Shown in pieces: positions 11,570-22,120 of a stretch of DNA of 60,000 bases. The notes under the pieces are model-generated. The model ran no database searches, was not told where the DNA came from, and saw only the letters and a list, made by a program, of their open reading frames with translations. The translations under genes and the position numbers were made by a program. The stretch's first letter is position 1; each line of letters begins with the position of its first letter. The DNA is from Cristatella mucedo (lineage: Eukaryota; Bryozoa; Phylactolaemata; Cristatellidae). The stretch covers positions 18,877,501-18,937,500 of the forward strand of contig WPIO01000001.1 of assembly GCA_009760855.2 (NCBI GenBank). The letters run 5' to 3'.

Positions 11570-11915
11570 TATTGCTCTGAGGAGATTGTCTGGTCCAGAA
11601 AATTAGTGCTGCACGACTGCAGCTAGTTGACTGTGGAACTCACTTCCGTAATTCTTATGCAATGACAACTACTCACCTGCTGCCAAATCATCCTTTTCAG
11701 CGATCCTGAGCTGCTACTTCTATGCTACTCATTACCTCAACTGCTCGTCTAACTGTGTTTTGCTTCCCACTTTCTCTTTGTTGCGTGAGATGAAGTCTGT
11801 TGGCTGCCTAAAGCTGCTTAAGCTGTGAGTTTGCTTTACAAAACTCTCCTGCATAACACCCACATAGTCTTTTTGGCTTTGTGGAGTTACAGACGGAGAT
11901 ACATTGCTAGTATCT
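11570..11915 (+). mobile_element. LINE-B C-terminal and 3' tail fragment
   Basis: Matches the 3' part of the LINE-B copy at 7.3-7.66 kb block for block: a 'ctgtggaactcacttccg' start, the cysteine-coding region, then 'aagtctgttggctgcc' and 'acaaaactctcctgc'. Frames are broken. Confidence 0.7.
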
Positions 11916-11929
11916 TGGGTAGGCTGTCA

Positions 11930-12122
11930 ATATCGGTCACAGTTCAACCTGCCTCTGGGTGTTGGTCTAGGAATGAGGTGCTCATGCTTCAAGACCCAGA
12001 TTTGGGGTTGGTATGCTTCAGTAGGCAATTCTATATTGCCCATTGCACTCGGGTGACGTTCTCTTGCTAACGTTCTTTTGCTGCTATATAAATGAAGCTG
12101 TTAAATCTGCTGAACTTAATTT
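11930..12122 (+). mobile_element. tRNA-derived SINE, family 2, diverged
   Basis: Shares with the 4,875-5,058 copy a 'cagtaggcaattct' segment after the B-box position and the tail 'cttttgctgctatataaatg' leading to 'gaagctgttaaatctgctga'. Confidence 0.5.
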
Positions 12123-12407
12123 TAGCTCACTTGATGTGGCGGTGAGCCCATCTTCGATAAATTAGCACCGGATCCTGAGTTCCTGCGTTCCCGGATGTGC
12201 ACGATCGCACACGTCAGATGAGCTAGCACACCTGCTGAACATGCATTAGATGGAATAATTCTGTGCTTGATTGGAGCAAAAACTTCCTTTTTTTATATGG
12301 TAGTTGTCATCAGTCTGCTGCTGCTGCTGCCACCACCACTGCTGTCGCTGCCATTCTCTGCTTGGCTGTGGTTATGTTCCAAGTGTTTCTGCACGGATTT
12401 TTACAGG

Positions 12408-12490
12408 ATCCCTTGAGACAGCACATGGGAAGACGTCGGCTGTTAGCTCATGCTGCAACACCGGCATTTCTCAGGAGAGGACAATATTGA
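12408..12490 (+). CDS. Possible terminal exon of the WD40 gene (uncertain)
   Basis: Begins after the acceptor 'cacggatttttacag' and, in phase 0, runs 27 codons to a TGA. An AATAAA follows at about 12,791. The peptide is Arg/Ala-rich with no known domain. Splice context and phase fit, but a chance frame is equally possible. Confidence 0.22.
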
Positions 12491-12499
12491 GGAGATGTT

Positions 12500-13380
12500 A
12501 GGTTAATCACCAGTACTGAAGAAAGGACTATCAGGTTTTATACTAAGCTTACTTCTCGCAGTGTGATCGTTTCATTTTGTGGGCTCTGGTTAGGCTGTAT
12601 TCACTGAAGTGCTGCATTTGACGGCAAGCTAACCTGCCACTTCTGCACACGGATGGAAATTATTTATAACCGTGATGCAAGGGTTTGCTGCTATTCATAT
12701 TTGTGTTATCTTGCTTAGTTTCTGGCGCCTTTTTAAGTGATGCTAACTTTATAAATTGTCAAAGAAGTTGCCTTTTTGCAACTAAATTTGGAATAAAGCA
12801 TTTCGAACGCATGTATGCTATTCTACGTTGTTGCCGCCTTTGTTGGGATGAGCCTCGTACACGAGTCGTCCTTGCAGCCCCACCTCTGATGAGTCTCTTC
12901 AGAATGCACTTGCTCACATGTGCCCTTGTAAGGAGGGTGTCAGGAATGCCTGTTTAGTCGCTCTGGTCGCCCTTGGGTAAAATTCTGACAGAAGCCTACT
13001 TCTTTAATTCGGCGGAGCTAAAAATGCTATTCGCTGTGCCCCTTCAGCGTGCATTCTGAATGTTCGAATTCCAGAGAGGGGGAGCATTTTGTTATTTGGA
13101 CCTTTTGGCCGACGAGCTTGAAGTAAGTTATGTGCTCTTGCTTCCGGAGGCTCCCCTTCGGCATTGCTTTCTAATCGGCCCAGTCGTAAGAAGCTGCCAT
13201 TTAAAGGCTTGCACGATGTAATATATGTGTGTGTTCGGTGTTAAATAGTACCAATATACTGAAATAATTTACACAGAAGTGCGTAATTTACTTTTCGGCT
13301 TATCAATACTCAATTAGATGCTGCTGAATATAACGTAACCTCTTGTTGCTGTGCTATTTTTGCCATTTTACATCGTTTCA
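12500..13380. other. No recognised gene
   Basis: Contains a plausible AATAAA at about 12,791 on the plus strand that could end the WD40 transcript. An open frame at 12,685-12,957 has no recognisable domain. Confidence 0.35.
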
Positions 13381-13381
13381 G

Positions 13382-13535
13382 ATGACTTAAGATTCACGAT
13401 TTATGAAAATGTAGACACTGTACCATTATTATGTACTCTTCCTTTATTCGATTCTGATATGTTCGTACACGTTGGTTTGCAGCCACTCCGTGTAGCTGGT
13501 ATACCCACAGTCATTGTCTTCGTAGATCAATGCAG
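13382..13535 (+). CDS. Possible internal exon of unknown gene
   Basis: A strong acceptor (about 20 pyrimidine-rich bases ending 'catcgtttcag') precedes 154 bases that stay open in one frame and end at CAG followed by GT. The roughly 50-residue peptide is hydrophobic (LRVAGIPTVIVFVD near its end) and matches no family I know. It abuts a LINE-A fragment. Confidence 0.22.
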
Positions 13536-13549
13536 GTTTTCCAGCTAGT

Positions 13550-13918
13550 TAGATAACAAATGCAATACGCCGTTGGCCATCAGGGCAAGGGCATATATGG
13601 TGCTTAGTAAGAGGAGCAAAATCTTCCATAAAATTGGAAAGCGTCGTGTTATACCCTTTCCCCAATCAAGACCGATGCGACAGGAGGTTGGTATAAGGGG
13701 CAAGGTAGATAGTTTTTTTTGGATGACATTTTTGTCGAGGGTCTTCAAGTTCCATGTTTCACAGATGATTTTTGATACCGAAGAGGACATTACGTCAGAG
13801 CAGGGTGAATGGGATTTACATGAGGTGAGATGTGCAGAGTATGCTAATAATGTAAGAATTGAGTGTACTATCGTGGAGGATATTTTATCGAGAATGCCCA
13901 CAGAGTCGCGAGAGTAAA
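13550..13918 (-). mobile_element. LINE-A central (endonuclease-RT linker) fragment
   Basis: Corresponds to the part of the long LINE-A copy at about 3,240-3,560, with the same order of blocks ('gggcaagggca', 'gagggtcttcaagttcca'). The minus-strand frame is open for 118 residues but has no catalytic motif. Confidence 0.5.
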
Positions 13919-14362
13919 TAAATGGTCAATTTACATGAATTTTTGCATGAAGGGTCAGTTAGAACAAAAAATAAATTTTAAACTAGCTTGTTCTGGGAAA
14001 TGACTATTGTGGTTATTCTAAGATTATGACACTGTCGTTGGATTATGGGCTATTGCGATTTATGGCAGTGGTATGTAAGTAACGGGCGGCAGAGGCCCGG
14101 AGAGTCAGGTCCAGGAGGGCAGTCGCGTACTGGCCCGCTGCGGTGTCCGTGTGAATAAATGTCCTTGAGTCCGTTTTGGTGTTCTGCATGGTGTCGTGTA
14201 CCTGCCGCTTCGAGAATGTCAAACTACAAGCTATTTTGGCAGAAGCGGCAGAGTAGGCCACGCCAGAAAATGATGCTGAAGTACTACTAAATCGGGGGCG
14301 ACTTCGTAATCTGGCTGCTCGACTCGGAGAGGAGGTTTCATGAAAGAGTTGTCGATCCAGCT

Positions 14363-15410
14363 TTGTTCCACATGTACATAATTATGTTTCTGGCAGGCGG
14401 TGCATCAACATTCGCTGCGACCCTTCCTGACTCGGTTCAAGAGGACAACACCCAACTGCGTGTAACACTTGGGAAGGTGTTTGCAAGTCCTGAAGGTGAG
14501 GAGAGGTTTCGGCGGTCGGACATGCAGAGTGCCAGGAAAACGGAGGTGATAGTACAGAAGCGGCTGGATGTGGAGGCCGAAGCACAGCTGCTGCGCTCGG
14601 ATTTGGTAAACGCTGGTCGGACTGAGGAGGTCGACAAGAGAGACGGGAAGCGGCAGCAGCATTCGCCAGCGGTGTGCCGGGCGACCACGGCAGAGCCAAA
14701 GACGCCGGTGGATCCCGCAGAGGCGGCGGCAGAGACGGCAGCAGAGCCCACAGAGGCGGTGTCCACGAGCGAGGCAGAGGCATCCGGCAGAGAGACAGCA
14801 GCTTTCGGCAGAGAGACGGCAGCGTGCAGCAGATAGAAGGCTCTGTCTGCCAGAGAGGTGGTGGCGGCTGGGAAAGCACTGGTAAAGAGCGGGACAGTGC
14901 CGGTGGCCAGTCGTTCAGTTCAGACAGAGTCGGCGCTAATGGTCTCGGAGGCGATGGCGGCATGGAGTGAAGCGTTGGAGTCGGCGGAAGTGCGTGAAGC
15001 GCCGCTGAGGAGGCGGGCGAGACGCTCGCCGAGAAGGCAAATGAGATGCTTGCCGAGCGGTCGGAGGCGAAAATCTATGAGCGGAAGCAACAGATGGTGG
15101 CGGCCTCAGTTTCCGAACTGCTGGTGGCGGAGACGCGAAAGGGGCCAGCAGAAGACGTGAGCGAAACGCCGTCGAGGAGGCAAGACAGGTGTACGCCGAG
15201 AGACCGAAGGCAATGGCGCAGGAGTGGCCGACGGAGATAATAAAGGCAGTCGTACAGGAGCCGAGGCTTGAGACATCTGCCTCACTGGCGACGCGAGAGG
15301 CGACACCGGTTGCAGTCCAGGAGACAGCGGCCGGCGTTCTGGCGAAAGCCCGGAAGCCCCGTGCGTTGGCAGAGACTGGTACCGCATTGGAGACTTTTCG
15401 CGGTAGATAG
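14363..15410 (+). pseudogene. Ala/Glu-rich reading frame broken by one stop and two frameshifts
   Basis: The plus strand shows a chain of open frames rich in Ala, Glu, Arg and Ser: frame 2 from 14,363 to a TAG at 14,834, the same frame on to about 15,000, then frame 1 (AEKANEMLAERSEAKIYER near 15,025-15,080), then frame 3 (ARQVYAERPKAMAQEW near 15,180-15,225) to a TAG at 15,408. The composition suggests a helical or coiled-coil polypeptide, but GC-rich DNA can mimic this. The minus strand directly continues from an R2-like reverse transcriptase, so the region may instead be the eroded C-terminal part of that element. I do not recognise a family. Confidence 0.25.
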
Positions 15411-15539
15411 ATGTATGGCTCGGCGCCGCAGCAAAGCTCGCGCCATTCATAGCTGGCAAGTTGGCAAAGATCGTGCTTTCACTTGCCTCCTCCGAGCGGC
15501 CGTTACCTAGACTCGTGCTAGATAAGAAGGCAGTTCATG

Positions 15540-16620
15540 GCGGCAAGTATTGTTATGATTGCTTTGTCAGGGGATCGAGCTGTGGCAGGAGGAAAGTCCG
15601 CAGGGCATCGAGCTTTTGCCCGAGGGCGAGAAGGCTTGCCTGCAGTAATGGAAGGTCCCTATCAAATTATGAACAGGCCTGTTCAATCTCGGCTCTACGT
15701 CGCCCGAGACCCTGCGGGGCTCCAAGGTAGGTCACGGACTCAATTTTCGGCAGTTCGGGGATCTATCGGCCGTGCAAGGAGATAGGAGCACACACAGCCT
15801 TCGTACCTCAGCGGGCGAGTTGCAGCATTTTCCCGGCCAGAGCTGCATGCCCAGCATCAGGACGGCCCGCTCGGCAGCCCAAACCAGGGCCTGCTGCAGG
15901 CCGGCGGATGTGCCCAAGAATAAAGCGAGGTCGCCTTCCAGGGCGCACACAGACAGGGCACAGACAGAACGGAATCACCGAGTATGAAGCTGGATCCCAG
16001 GGTGCTGCCGAAAAGCCTGATGACCGTCTCCATCGCTAGATGAAATAAGATAGGCGAGAGAGGGTCACCCTGTCAGTCATAAACCGTCGTCGGTAGAGCA
16101 GTTAATGAATCGTCGCGAACCCGAAGCTCCAGGAGCGAGCCGGCGTAGAGAGGCTCCACGAATCCACTGAAGTTCTCCTCAGCCGCGGCGTGCCGGAGCA
16201 CAAGGTCAAAGAGACGTGAGGGATGCTTCCAAAGGCATTCTACAGGTAGGGGAAAGCTTAGTAGACCACGCCAGCCACTTGCCTATGCCTGGCCTCGTCA
16301 AAGGCGCTCTCCACTAGGAAGGACTGCTCGAGGCAGCCCTCCACGCCCGGCACGTAGCGCATTTGCTTGGGAGACAGCACCCACAGCCGCTAGCAAGCTT
16401 GCTCAGCCTTGCGGCCAGGCAGTGCGAGGGCAGCTTTTAGAGCGTGGGCAACAACGTGATCGGTCGAAAGTTGTCGGGTAGATTGGGGTTGCCCTTCTTG
16501 TGGATCAGGATCGTGAGACCTGTCCTCCACGCTGAAGGGATGACCCCGAAACGGATGCAGCCATTCTGGATGCAGGCAATAGGCCTGCATGCATAATAAT
16601 CCATTTGTGTCAAACCTCAG
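15540..16620 (-). mobile_element. R2/NeSL-like non-LTR reverse transcriptase, degenerate
   Basis: On the minus strand, reading across frameshifts, the canonical order of a third LINE family appears: a GVIPSAWRTGLTILIHKKG block (about 16,540), NLPDNFRPITLLP (about 16,480), a PGVEGCLEQSFLVESAFDEA block (about 16,340), a NAFGSIPH motif (about 16,240), GDPLSPILFH-like residues (about 16,060), then DLALFLGTSAGLQQAL and LGMQLWPGKC (about 15,930-15,840), a VTYLGAPQG block (about 15,730) and LQASLLALGQKLDALRTFLLP (about 15,650). This arrangement (PxxWRxxxxxLIHKKG, 'LDALRTF') is typical of R2-type elements. Stops and shifts show it is dead. Confidence 0.7.
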
Positions 16621-17555
16621 AAAAACTATTCTCTAGCTAGGCACTTTATCTATCCTTGAAGCAAAGCATGATCAAGTGGCAATGATGTAAGCAATTTATT
16701 TAATGGGGCCGATGAGTGCTTCTAGTGGTTTTTTTAGAGCTCACATTTAGAGTCGGTTTCTCGGAGAGGCTACTTTCTAGAGAGGCAGGCATGTTGTTTT
16801 TGGGGGGATTAAAGAGGTCTGGCGGCTAGCACTGTGTTGTTACTTCGTTGTTCGCCTCTAAGGGTAGCCACTAAGCTTAAAAAAGACACAAAGAAATGCT
16901 GCTCCAGGAGGCGCCGCTACAAAACTTCTGTTCTAAGAAGACCAAAGCTTTATTGAATACCAACTCAGCCCTTAAAACCGTAGAATTATCGATACGTTTA
17001 CCTTGTAATACTAGTTGTACAGCCTTTGAAACTGACAGTGACCAACTGGTATGGTAACCGTAGGTAGCACTGTCGAGGATCTTTACATTCATTCTTGCTA
17101 CTTCGAGTTTGGCCAAATTAATACTAATTGCTAGATAATCTAAAAAGCCTCGTTTTCAAACACTGTTCGATAATTTAACAAAAAGTCGCGTTTTCAGAAG
17201 GATCAATTGATCATTGTTGTCGGAATTTTCTAGCATTGAGGAACGACGAATGTTTGATGTTCCAATGTGGTTGCTACTGAGAATGTCGTAAGGGCGCAGA
17301 GAAGCTACTTTTAATTAAAATGGTCGCACCTGATGTCAGAAAAAAATTTCCTTAGAATTATATCCTGTCTATTTTGAGTAATGAGTATAAAAGAGGTAGT
17401 CTAGTATAATTTTCTGGCTACAAACTAATTATACTCAAAATTTATTATCATGGCTAAGCCATCTGCGAAACCCAAATGTAGAAAAATTGCTCCACAGAAT
17501 ACGCTAGTTGTGACTCGGTGAAATTGATAGGCGGAAGAGCTACAGAGGTAATACA
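16621..17555. other. No recognised gene
   Basis: A minus-strand open frame of 79 codons (16,877-17,116) lacks stops but shows no motif I can name. The remainder is AT-rich and featureless. Confidence 0.35.
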
Positions 17556-17695
17556 AATAATAAATTTGATATAGAGCTCTCAGAGAACTCAATCTATTTC
17601 TGGGCACTTTGCATTTGCTGCGAAGAAAACACGATCGAATGATTAGTAGTAGAAGAATCTTCAAACTCAACGCAGTAGGTCAATACAAGGTGTAG
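17556..17695 (-). mobile_element. LINE-A 3' tail fragment, diverged
   Basis: Carries the LINE-A terminal hairpin and 'gcactttgcatttgctgc' segment in antisense. A plus-strand LINE-A tail ends at 18,192, so the 500 bp between is bounded by inverted LINE tails. Confidence 0.55.
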
Positions 17696-17816
17696 TCAAA
17701 GCCGGAATGTAAAACAGCTCGGGTTGTAAACAATATAATAGAGTAGCGTTTTGTAAAGCAGGCAGCCATAGCTTGAGAGCATTTACGCCTATATATACCA
17801 GTAGTAGCTGTAGCCA

Positions 17817-17835
17817 GGGGTGGGGTGGGGTGGGG
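17817..17835 (+). repeat. G-quadruplex-type tract
   Basis: Four GGGG runs separated by single T residues (GGGGT repeated), meeting the usual four-run quadruplex pattern. A C-run follows at about 17,892. Confidence 0.85.
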
Positions 17836-18142
17836 TATTTGCCTCGCCCTTAAAGAAGGGCAGCTAACTGGGCCATCCCCGTCTTCCTATGCCCCCCCCC
17901 CCGGCCATCAGCGACGACGAAATTGTCTTAATTCCACTCGCTGAGCCACTGCCAATTTCGTGCCATATGAACACACTGACTTTGCGCTAGCTTTTTATTA
18001 ACTGTGGGTCTATCGCCGCCTAAGTGAAAATCTTGCGAGTCTTGCCCCTAAATAAATAAAAATTGTACAGGTCTTCGCTCCCTCTTAGTTGAGAAGCCTG
18101 GCTATACCACTATTCGCAATAGTAAAGCGAAAGAGATGAGTT

Positions 18143-18192
18143 ATCTGAGGGCGCTTAATCAAGTGCATTATTATTGTTATTAATAGATTTCG
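18143..18192 (+). mobile_element. LINE-A 3' tail fragment
   Basis: The block 'tgagggcgcttaatcaagtg' followed by ATT repeats is the terminal part of the LINE-A tail in the sense direction. Confidence 0.55.
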
Positions 18193-19135
18193 AATGACTG
18201 CTAGTTATCATAAAATACATTTGTTGCATTTAAATTCAGTGTCTGCTACTTTGGGCGTGTGCAATGAGCTCTGACGATTCAAGAAAGAATTTGGGACATT
18301 TTATCGACTGCACAAGTCAGTGCCCGCATGCTCATTGGACCTAGTCACTCTGAAAGAGCTCAATTTCGTCGACCGACCGGTATCGGCTGAGTTTACAGAA
18401 CACTACTAAATTCTGGTCATACGTACAGTAGCTATGTTGATACAGATATAAGTGTTGTATAACTGTACGTTTACCAGTGAGTTTTGCATCCAGAAACCTA
18501 TATTTGTAGTATCCGGTCTTAAGTCGGCAGCAGCATGTCTCGTTAGTAGCAAATTCAAACCGCGGCAAATGTGCTTTCCGTAATGGTAGCGGTTTTCTGA
18601 TAAAGCCAGAGCCAGTTGCCAATAACCACAACATAACAATATTTGTAAACAGTGAGCAGACAAGTTGAAACGGTTACGATCTCTAATTTCAACTATTGAT
18701 ATAACTGTAACTGGTTGTAAATATTGCTCAACTTTTTTGTGCTGGCGCCCATCCGCGATATGATGAGCAGAACCTCGAGTAACCTTACTGCGACTTTACC
18801 TACTCCCCGGCGGTAGCATCGTGAAGGTACCTGGAGAACAACGGTTTCGTAGTGATTGAAGCTATTCTGTGATCCTGCGTTCTTTTCTGCACTCTGCGTT
18901 TTGAAGAAAATACGACACTTTTGTTCTAACCGTGCAAGAGTTTGACAAGGCTTTTCTCGAGCATTGCTTTGTGTTACTACACTACACGACACTGTCGTAC
19001 ATTTAGGCAGGCAGTCACTTCGAGTATTAGCTCAAAGCAAGTTGACTTTAATGAAACGGTTAACGAAGTGAAACTTGTGCTTTTCTGTATCAGCTACAAG
19101 GCAGTTTGAATTGCTCGCATGGTGCGACTACTTCT
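18193..19135. other. No recognised gene; weak minus-strand frames
   Basis: Two minus-strand open frames (18,341-18,634 and 18,693-18,992; 97 and 99 codons) have ordinary amino-acid composition but no recognisable domain or clear splice borders. Confidence 0.3.
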
Positions 19136-19137
19136 TC

Positions 19138-19660
19138 GTATAATAATAATAATAATAATAATGCACTTGATAAAGCACCCTCAGAGAACCCAATCTCTTT
19201 CTAGGCGCTTTACAGTTGCTGCAAAGGGAAATGCAATTGAATGGTGATTAGTATCATGCTTGATAAACAACGTGAATAATATAGTTAGGGGTGACATGCA
19301 CAGGGTCAGCATGCAACTGTGGTTAGTGGCAGCATGCACAGTATCAACACGCATAAGAACAACAAGGACGAATCACAGGGACCCACTAAATGCTGTCCTA
19401 AATAAGTGTTTTTAAGTTCTTTTTAAATGTGGTCAAGCCAGGGGATGTTCTGACGTAAGTCGGGAGGGAGTTCCAGGCTTTGGGAGCATACGATCTAAAT
19501 GCACGATCTCCTTAGTATTTGAGGTTTGTACAAGGTATTGGTAAACTTTTGGATTCCGAAAAGCGGGTGTTACGATGCTTGGCCTGGTAGGGGGCGTAGA
19601 TCTGAGAGATAGGCTGGAGCCAAAGAATGAAGTGTCTTAAAAGTGAGCGACAAAATGCGT
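19138..19660 (-). mobile_element. LINE-A, 5'-truncated 3' end
   Basis: TAA repeats at 19,140, then the hairpin tail, then the C-terminal coding region in antisense (the T-C-V-R-T-S-P-D-L equivalent with shifts). It ends abruptly at about 19,657. Confidence 0.75.
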
Positions 19661-20730
19661 GTCTTCTTAGGAGTCACCACAATATTTTAAAAGACGTGAC
19701 CGACCTAAGTAATGCTGTTCGTGATTTATTACTTTATGAGGTCACTTAGCTGTCCTACCCTTTTCAGACACTGAACTTTCATGCATACAATCCTTAAGAA
19801 GATAATGTCACTGTGGATGAATGAATATCTAATCGATGACTGTGGAACGATTAGTTGTAGAATAGCAACCATTTAACATCAAAACTTTGAATATAGGAGC
19901 TCTGCTAAGGTTTAAAAAAGCAATTCACCGAGCTGTGCACTGCTGCAAGAGTGCGGTGACTTTACAGAGATGCTGACATTGTTTTTCTCTCTGCTTTTCT
20001 TCTGTTCAGCTACTCTCTGCTAGTTCTACTACATCTCTCGCTAGCGTCTAATTCCATTGATCAACAGGTGCTTCTTGAGCCTCGATCGTATCACACGGAA
20101 ATTACTAGCACTACGATGCAACGATTTAGATCCTTTCATAGAGAGACATTTAAGAGCATTGATCTCAATGGCCACTGGTTATCAGGCGAACCATTGAAAT
20201 GTATGGTAAAGTAAAATAAATTAAAGGGTAATTTATTTAACAGAATTATTTATATAACGGCAGATATTTCTTAACGGCTATCGCCACCGCCTTGAGTAAG
20301 CAATAAAGCATTGCCCACAGCAGGACTCGAAGCCTGACCAGGGTCACCTAATAGAAACGCCTTACCTTTGAGATGTGTGCTTGGTCCACTTCTTTTTTTA
20401 AATTCATGCTCTCCTCTTGGCGATTTAATCACCGTTCACAATCGAGATGTTAATGTCCATGAAGATGACAGATGTCTGTTAAAAGGCTTCGAACTCATAG
20501 CTTCCTAGCACGTCGAACTCTCTCACTTTAAGTATTGCTCACATTCTCACTTAAATTCCAGTGGACATTATCAAATTTAATGACAATGAAGAATATTTTT
20601 ATTAACTATTACATATCCGGGAAAAATCACTGAGACTTCTTTTTCCTTTGGAAAGCCAATAGCTGCTGAGCCAAGGCATTGGCCGGGAGGCAAATGTCTC
20701 CCCTAGAGCTGGTGGACGATTATTCTTGAA
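19661..20730. other. No recognised gene
   Basis: A short antisense B-box-like segment ('caggactcgaagcctga', about 20,323) suggests an old tRNA-type SINE. Nothing else was recognised. Confidence 0.35.
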
Positions 20731-20734
20731 TGAT

Positions 20735-20815
20735 ACTGTGCCTCCTGATAATTTGGCACCGCCACTTGGGCAGTGACAAGCCACTCAACCACCAGCTGAG
20801 CTACGACGGGATTGA
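20735..20815 (-). mobile_element. tRNA-like SINE head (fragment)
   Basis: On the minus strand, 'cgtagctcagctggtggtt' is a very good tRNA A-box context. About 45 bases further, a weak B-box (GGTGCCAAATT) is degenerate. It is probably an old SINE head rather than a functional tRNA. Confidence 0.4.
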
Positions 20816-20884
20816 CATCCTCCAGTATCACTGCTTTCAGGAATGCAATGTGACAGTGACCAAGATCCCAGATCAATGCCTCCA

Positions 20885-22120
20885 ATACCGCTATACAGCC
20901 CTAACATTCTAGACGAGGTCCGTCTTTCTTACCTGCAGCACGGCCGCTTCTTTCCGCCTTTTCCTTCATCGTATGACCTGCACGTACCCAGCCAAACAAT
21001 TCGGAAGTGTAGCGTATTGCCATCCACATGTCATATTAGTAGAGGAAATACGTTTGGTTCGGGTACTTTTCCAAAACTGACAAGGACCACTGCGTTCTAC
21101 CTCTCATCCAGCTGTCGTGACACTTTCGGTATGGACGAGTTAATCGACGGTGAGCTCAACAGCTGGAAGAGAGTTGACAGCTGCGAGGACTGCAAACGTC
21201 TCGAACATGGCAGGCGGCGATTGCTCTCTCCACAAGCCGTTCGCTACAGAAAGTCACTGGTTTTCTATATTAATAGGTGAATGTCGCCACGGAAGTCCAC
21301 GGGTTTTAGCAAGCAGATAGCTAACGAGATGGCTGACGATTGAACTTGATTGCAATGGTCAGTTGACGCTCTAAGATTACTGTCAGCTCGCAGTTGTTCG
21401 TTTGCCGGGGCCGTGATGAGTCGAAAGAATTGCGTAACCGTGGCAACTTTCTGAGGCCCAGAGCTCTCACGGAAACTGGCCGTCGCGTTGGCCGCCTATG
21501 CGCTCGAGAAAGCTCGACGAAGCGTCACAACGACTAGCCTTGACGTACGGAAGGACAGTATTCACGCTCACTTCTAACTCATTCGCTAATGCATTGATTA
21601 TGGACAGGGTGGCCGCTGTTACTGCATAATGGCAGATGAGACAAGTGATGCGAGCAAGAAAGACCAGCTGGCCCTCGTCACTCGCTTTATCGAGATCAAG
21701 ACCGGCATATTGCTGGAACAACTCGTCGAACTGAGACATGTGACAGACGCGCGCGCTTCATCTTTAGCAGCGAGATCGCTGATCAGCACTCAAATCGCGG
21801 TTGTGCGGTTGACAGCTCACGCTCGCATGGTAACAATTATCGATCCAGCATGGGCGGTTCGATCAGCAAACAGTCTGCAGCCATTAATGAAGAAAGCAAA
21901 CGAGCTGGCGTACCACAGACCCTCCTGGTGTCGCAAGCTTCAGCAGACGCTAGCTGATTGGTGCCATAATTTTACCCCCTATATCGCCCGGCTCTATAGT
22001 TTTATCAATAACATTATCAATGTGGTGACTAGCTCTTACGAGACCAACAGCCAGCTGCTTAGCAAGCAGGAGACCGTTCAGGATCTAATCAACGAGCTAG
22101 AAGGATTCGGATTCTGACAA
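20885..22120 (+). pseudogene. hAT-type transposase (TTF zinc finger + DUF4371) relic
   Basis: Read across frames on the plus strand, the region follows the order of hAT/ZMYM-like transposases. There is a TTF-finger-like WFGYFSKTDKDHC stretch (about 21,048-21,087) and a DTFGMDE-to-NSWKR segment (about 21,120-21,170). A DESKELRNRGNF block (about 21,410-21,450) corresponds to the family's R-G-H-D-E...N-R-G-N-F signature. YCIMADETSDASKKDQLAL (from 21,620) corresponds to the catalytic-core I-M-A-D-E-T-S-D...Q-L signature. The final open frame (21,629-22,117) extends 162 codons, but its later half is not recognisable. Several frameshifts separate the blocks, so the transposase is inactive. No terminal inverted repeats were located. 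Confidence 0.65.

Noticed and set aside
14382-14963. 193-codon minus-strand Pro/Ser/Leu-rich open frame
   Set aside because: Low-complexity composition from the GC-rich antisense of Ala/Glu-rich DNA; no domain, although it overlaps where the R2-like C-terminus might be.
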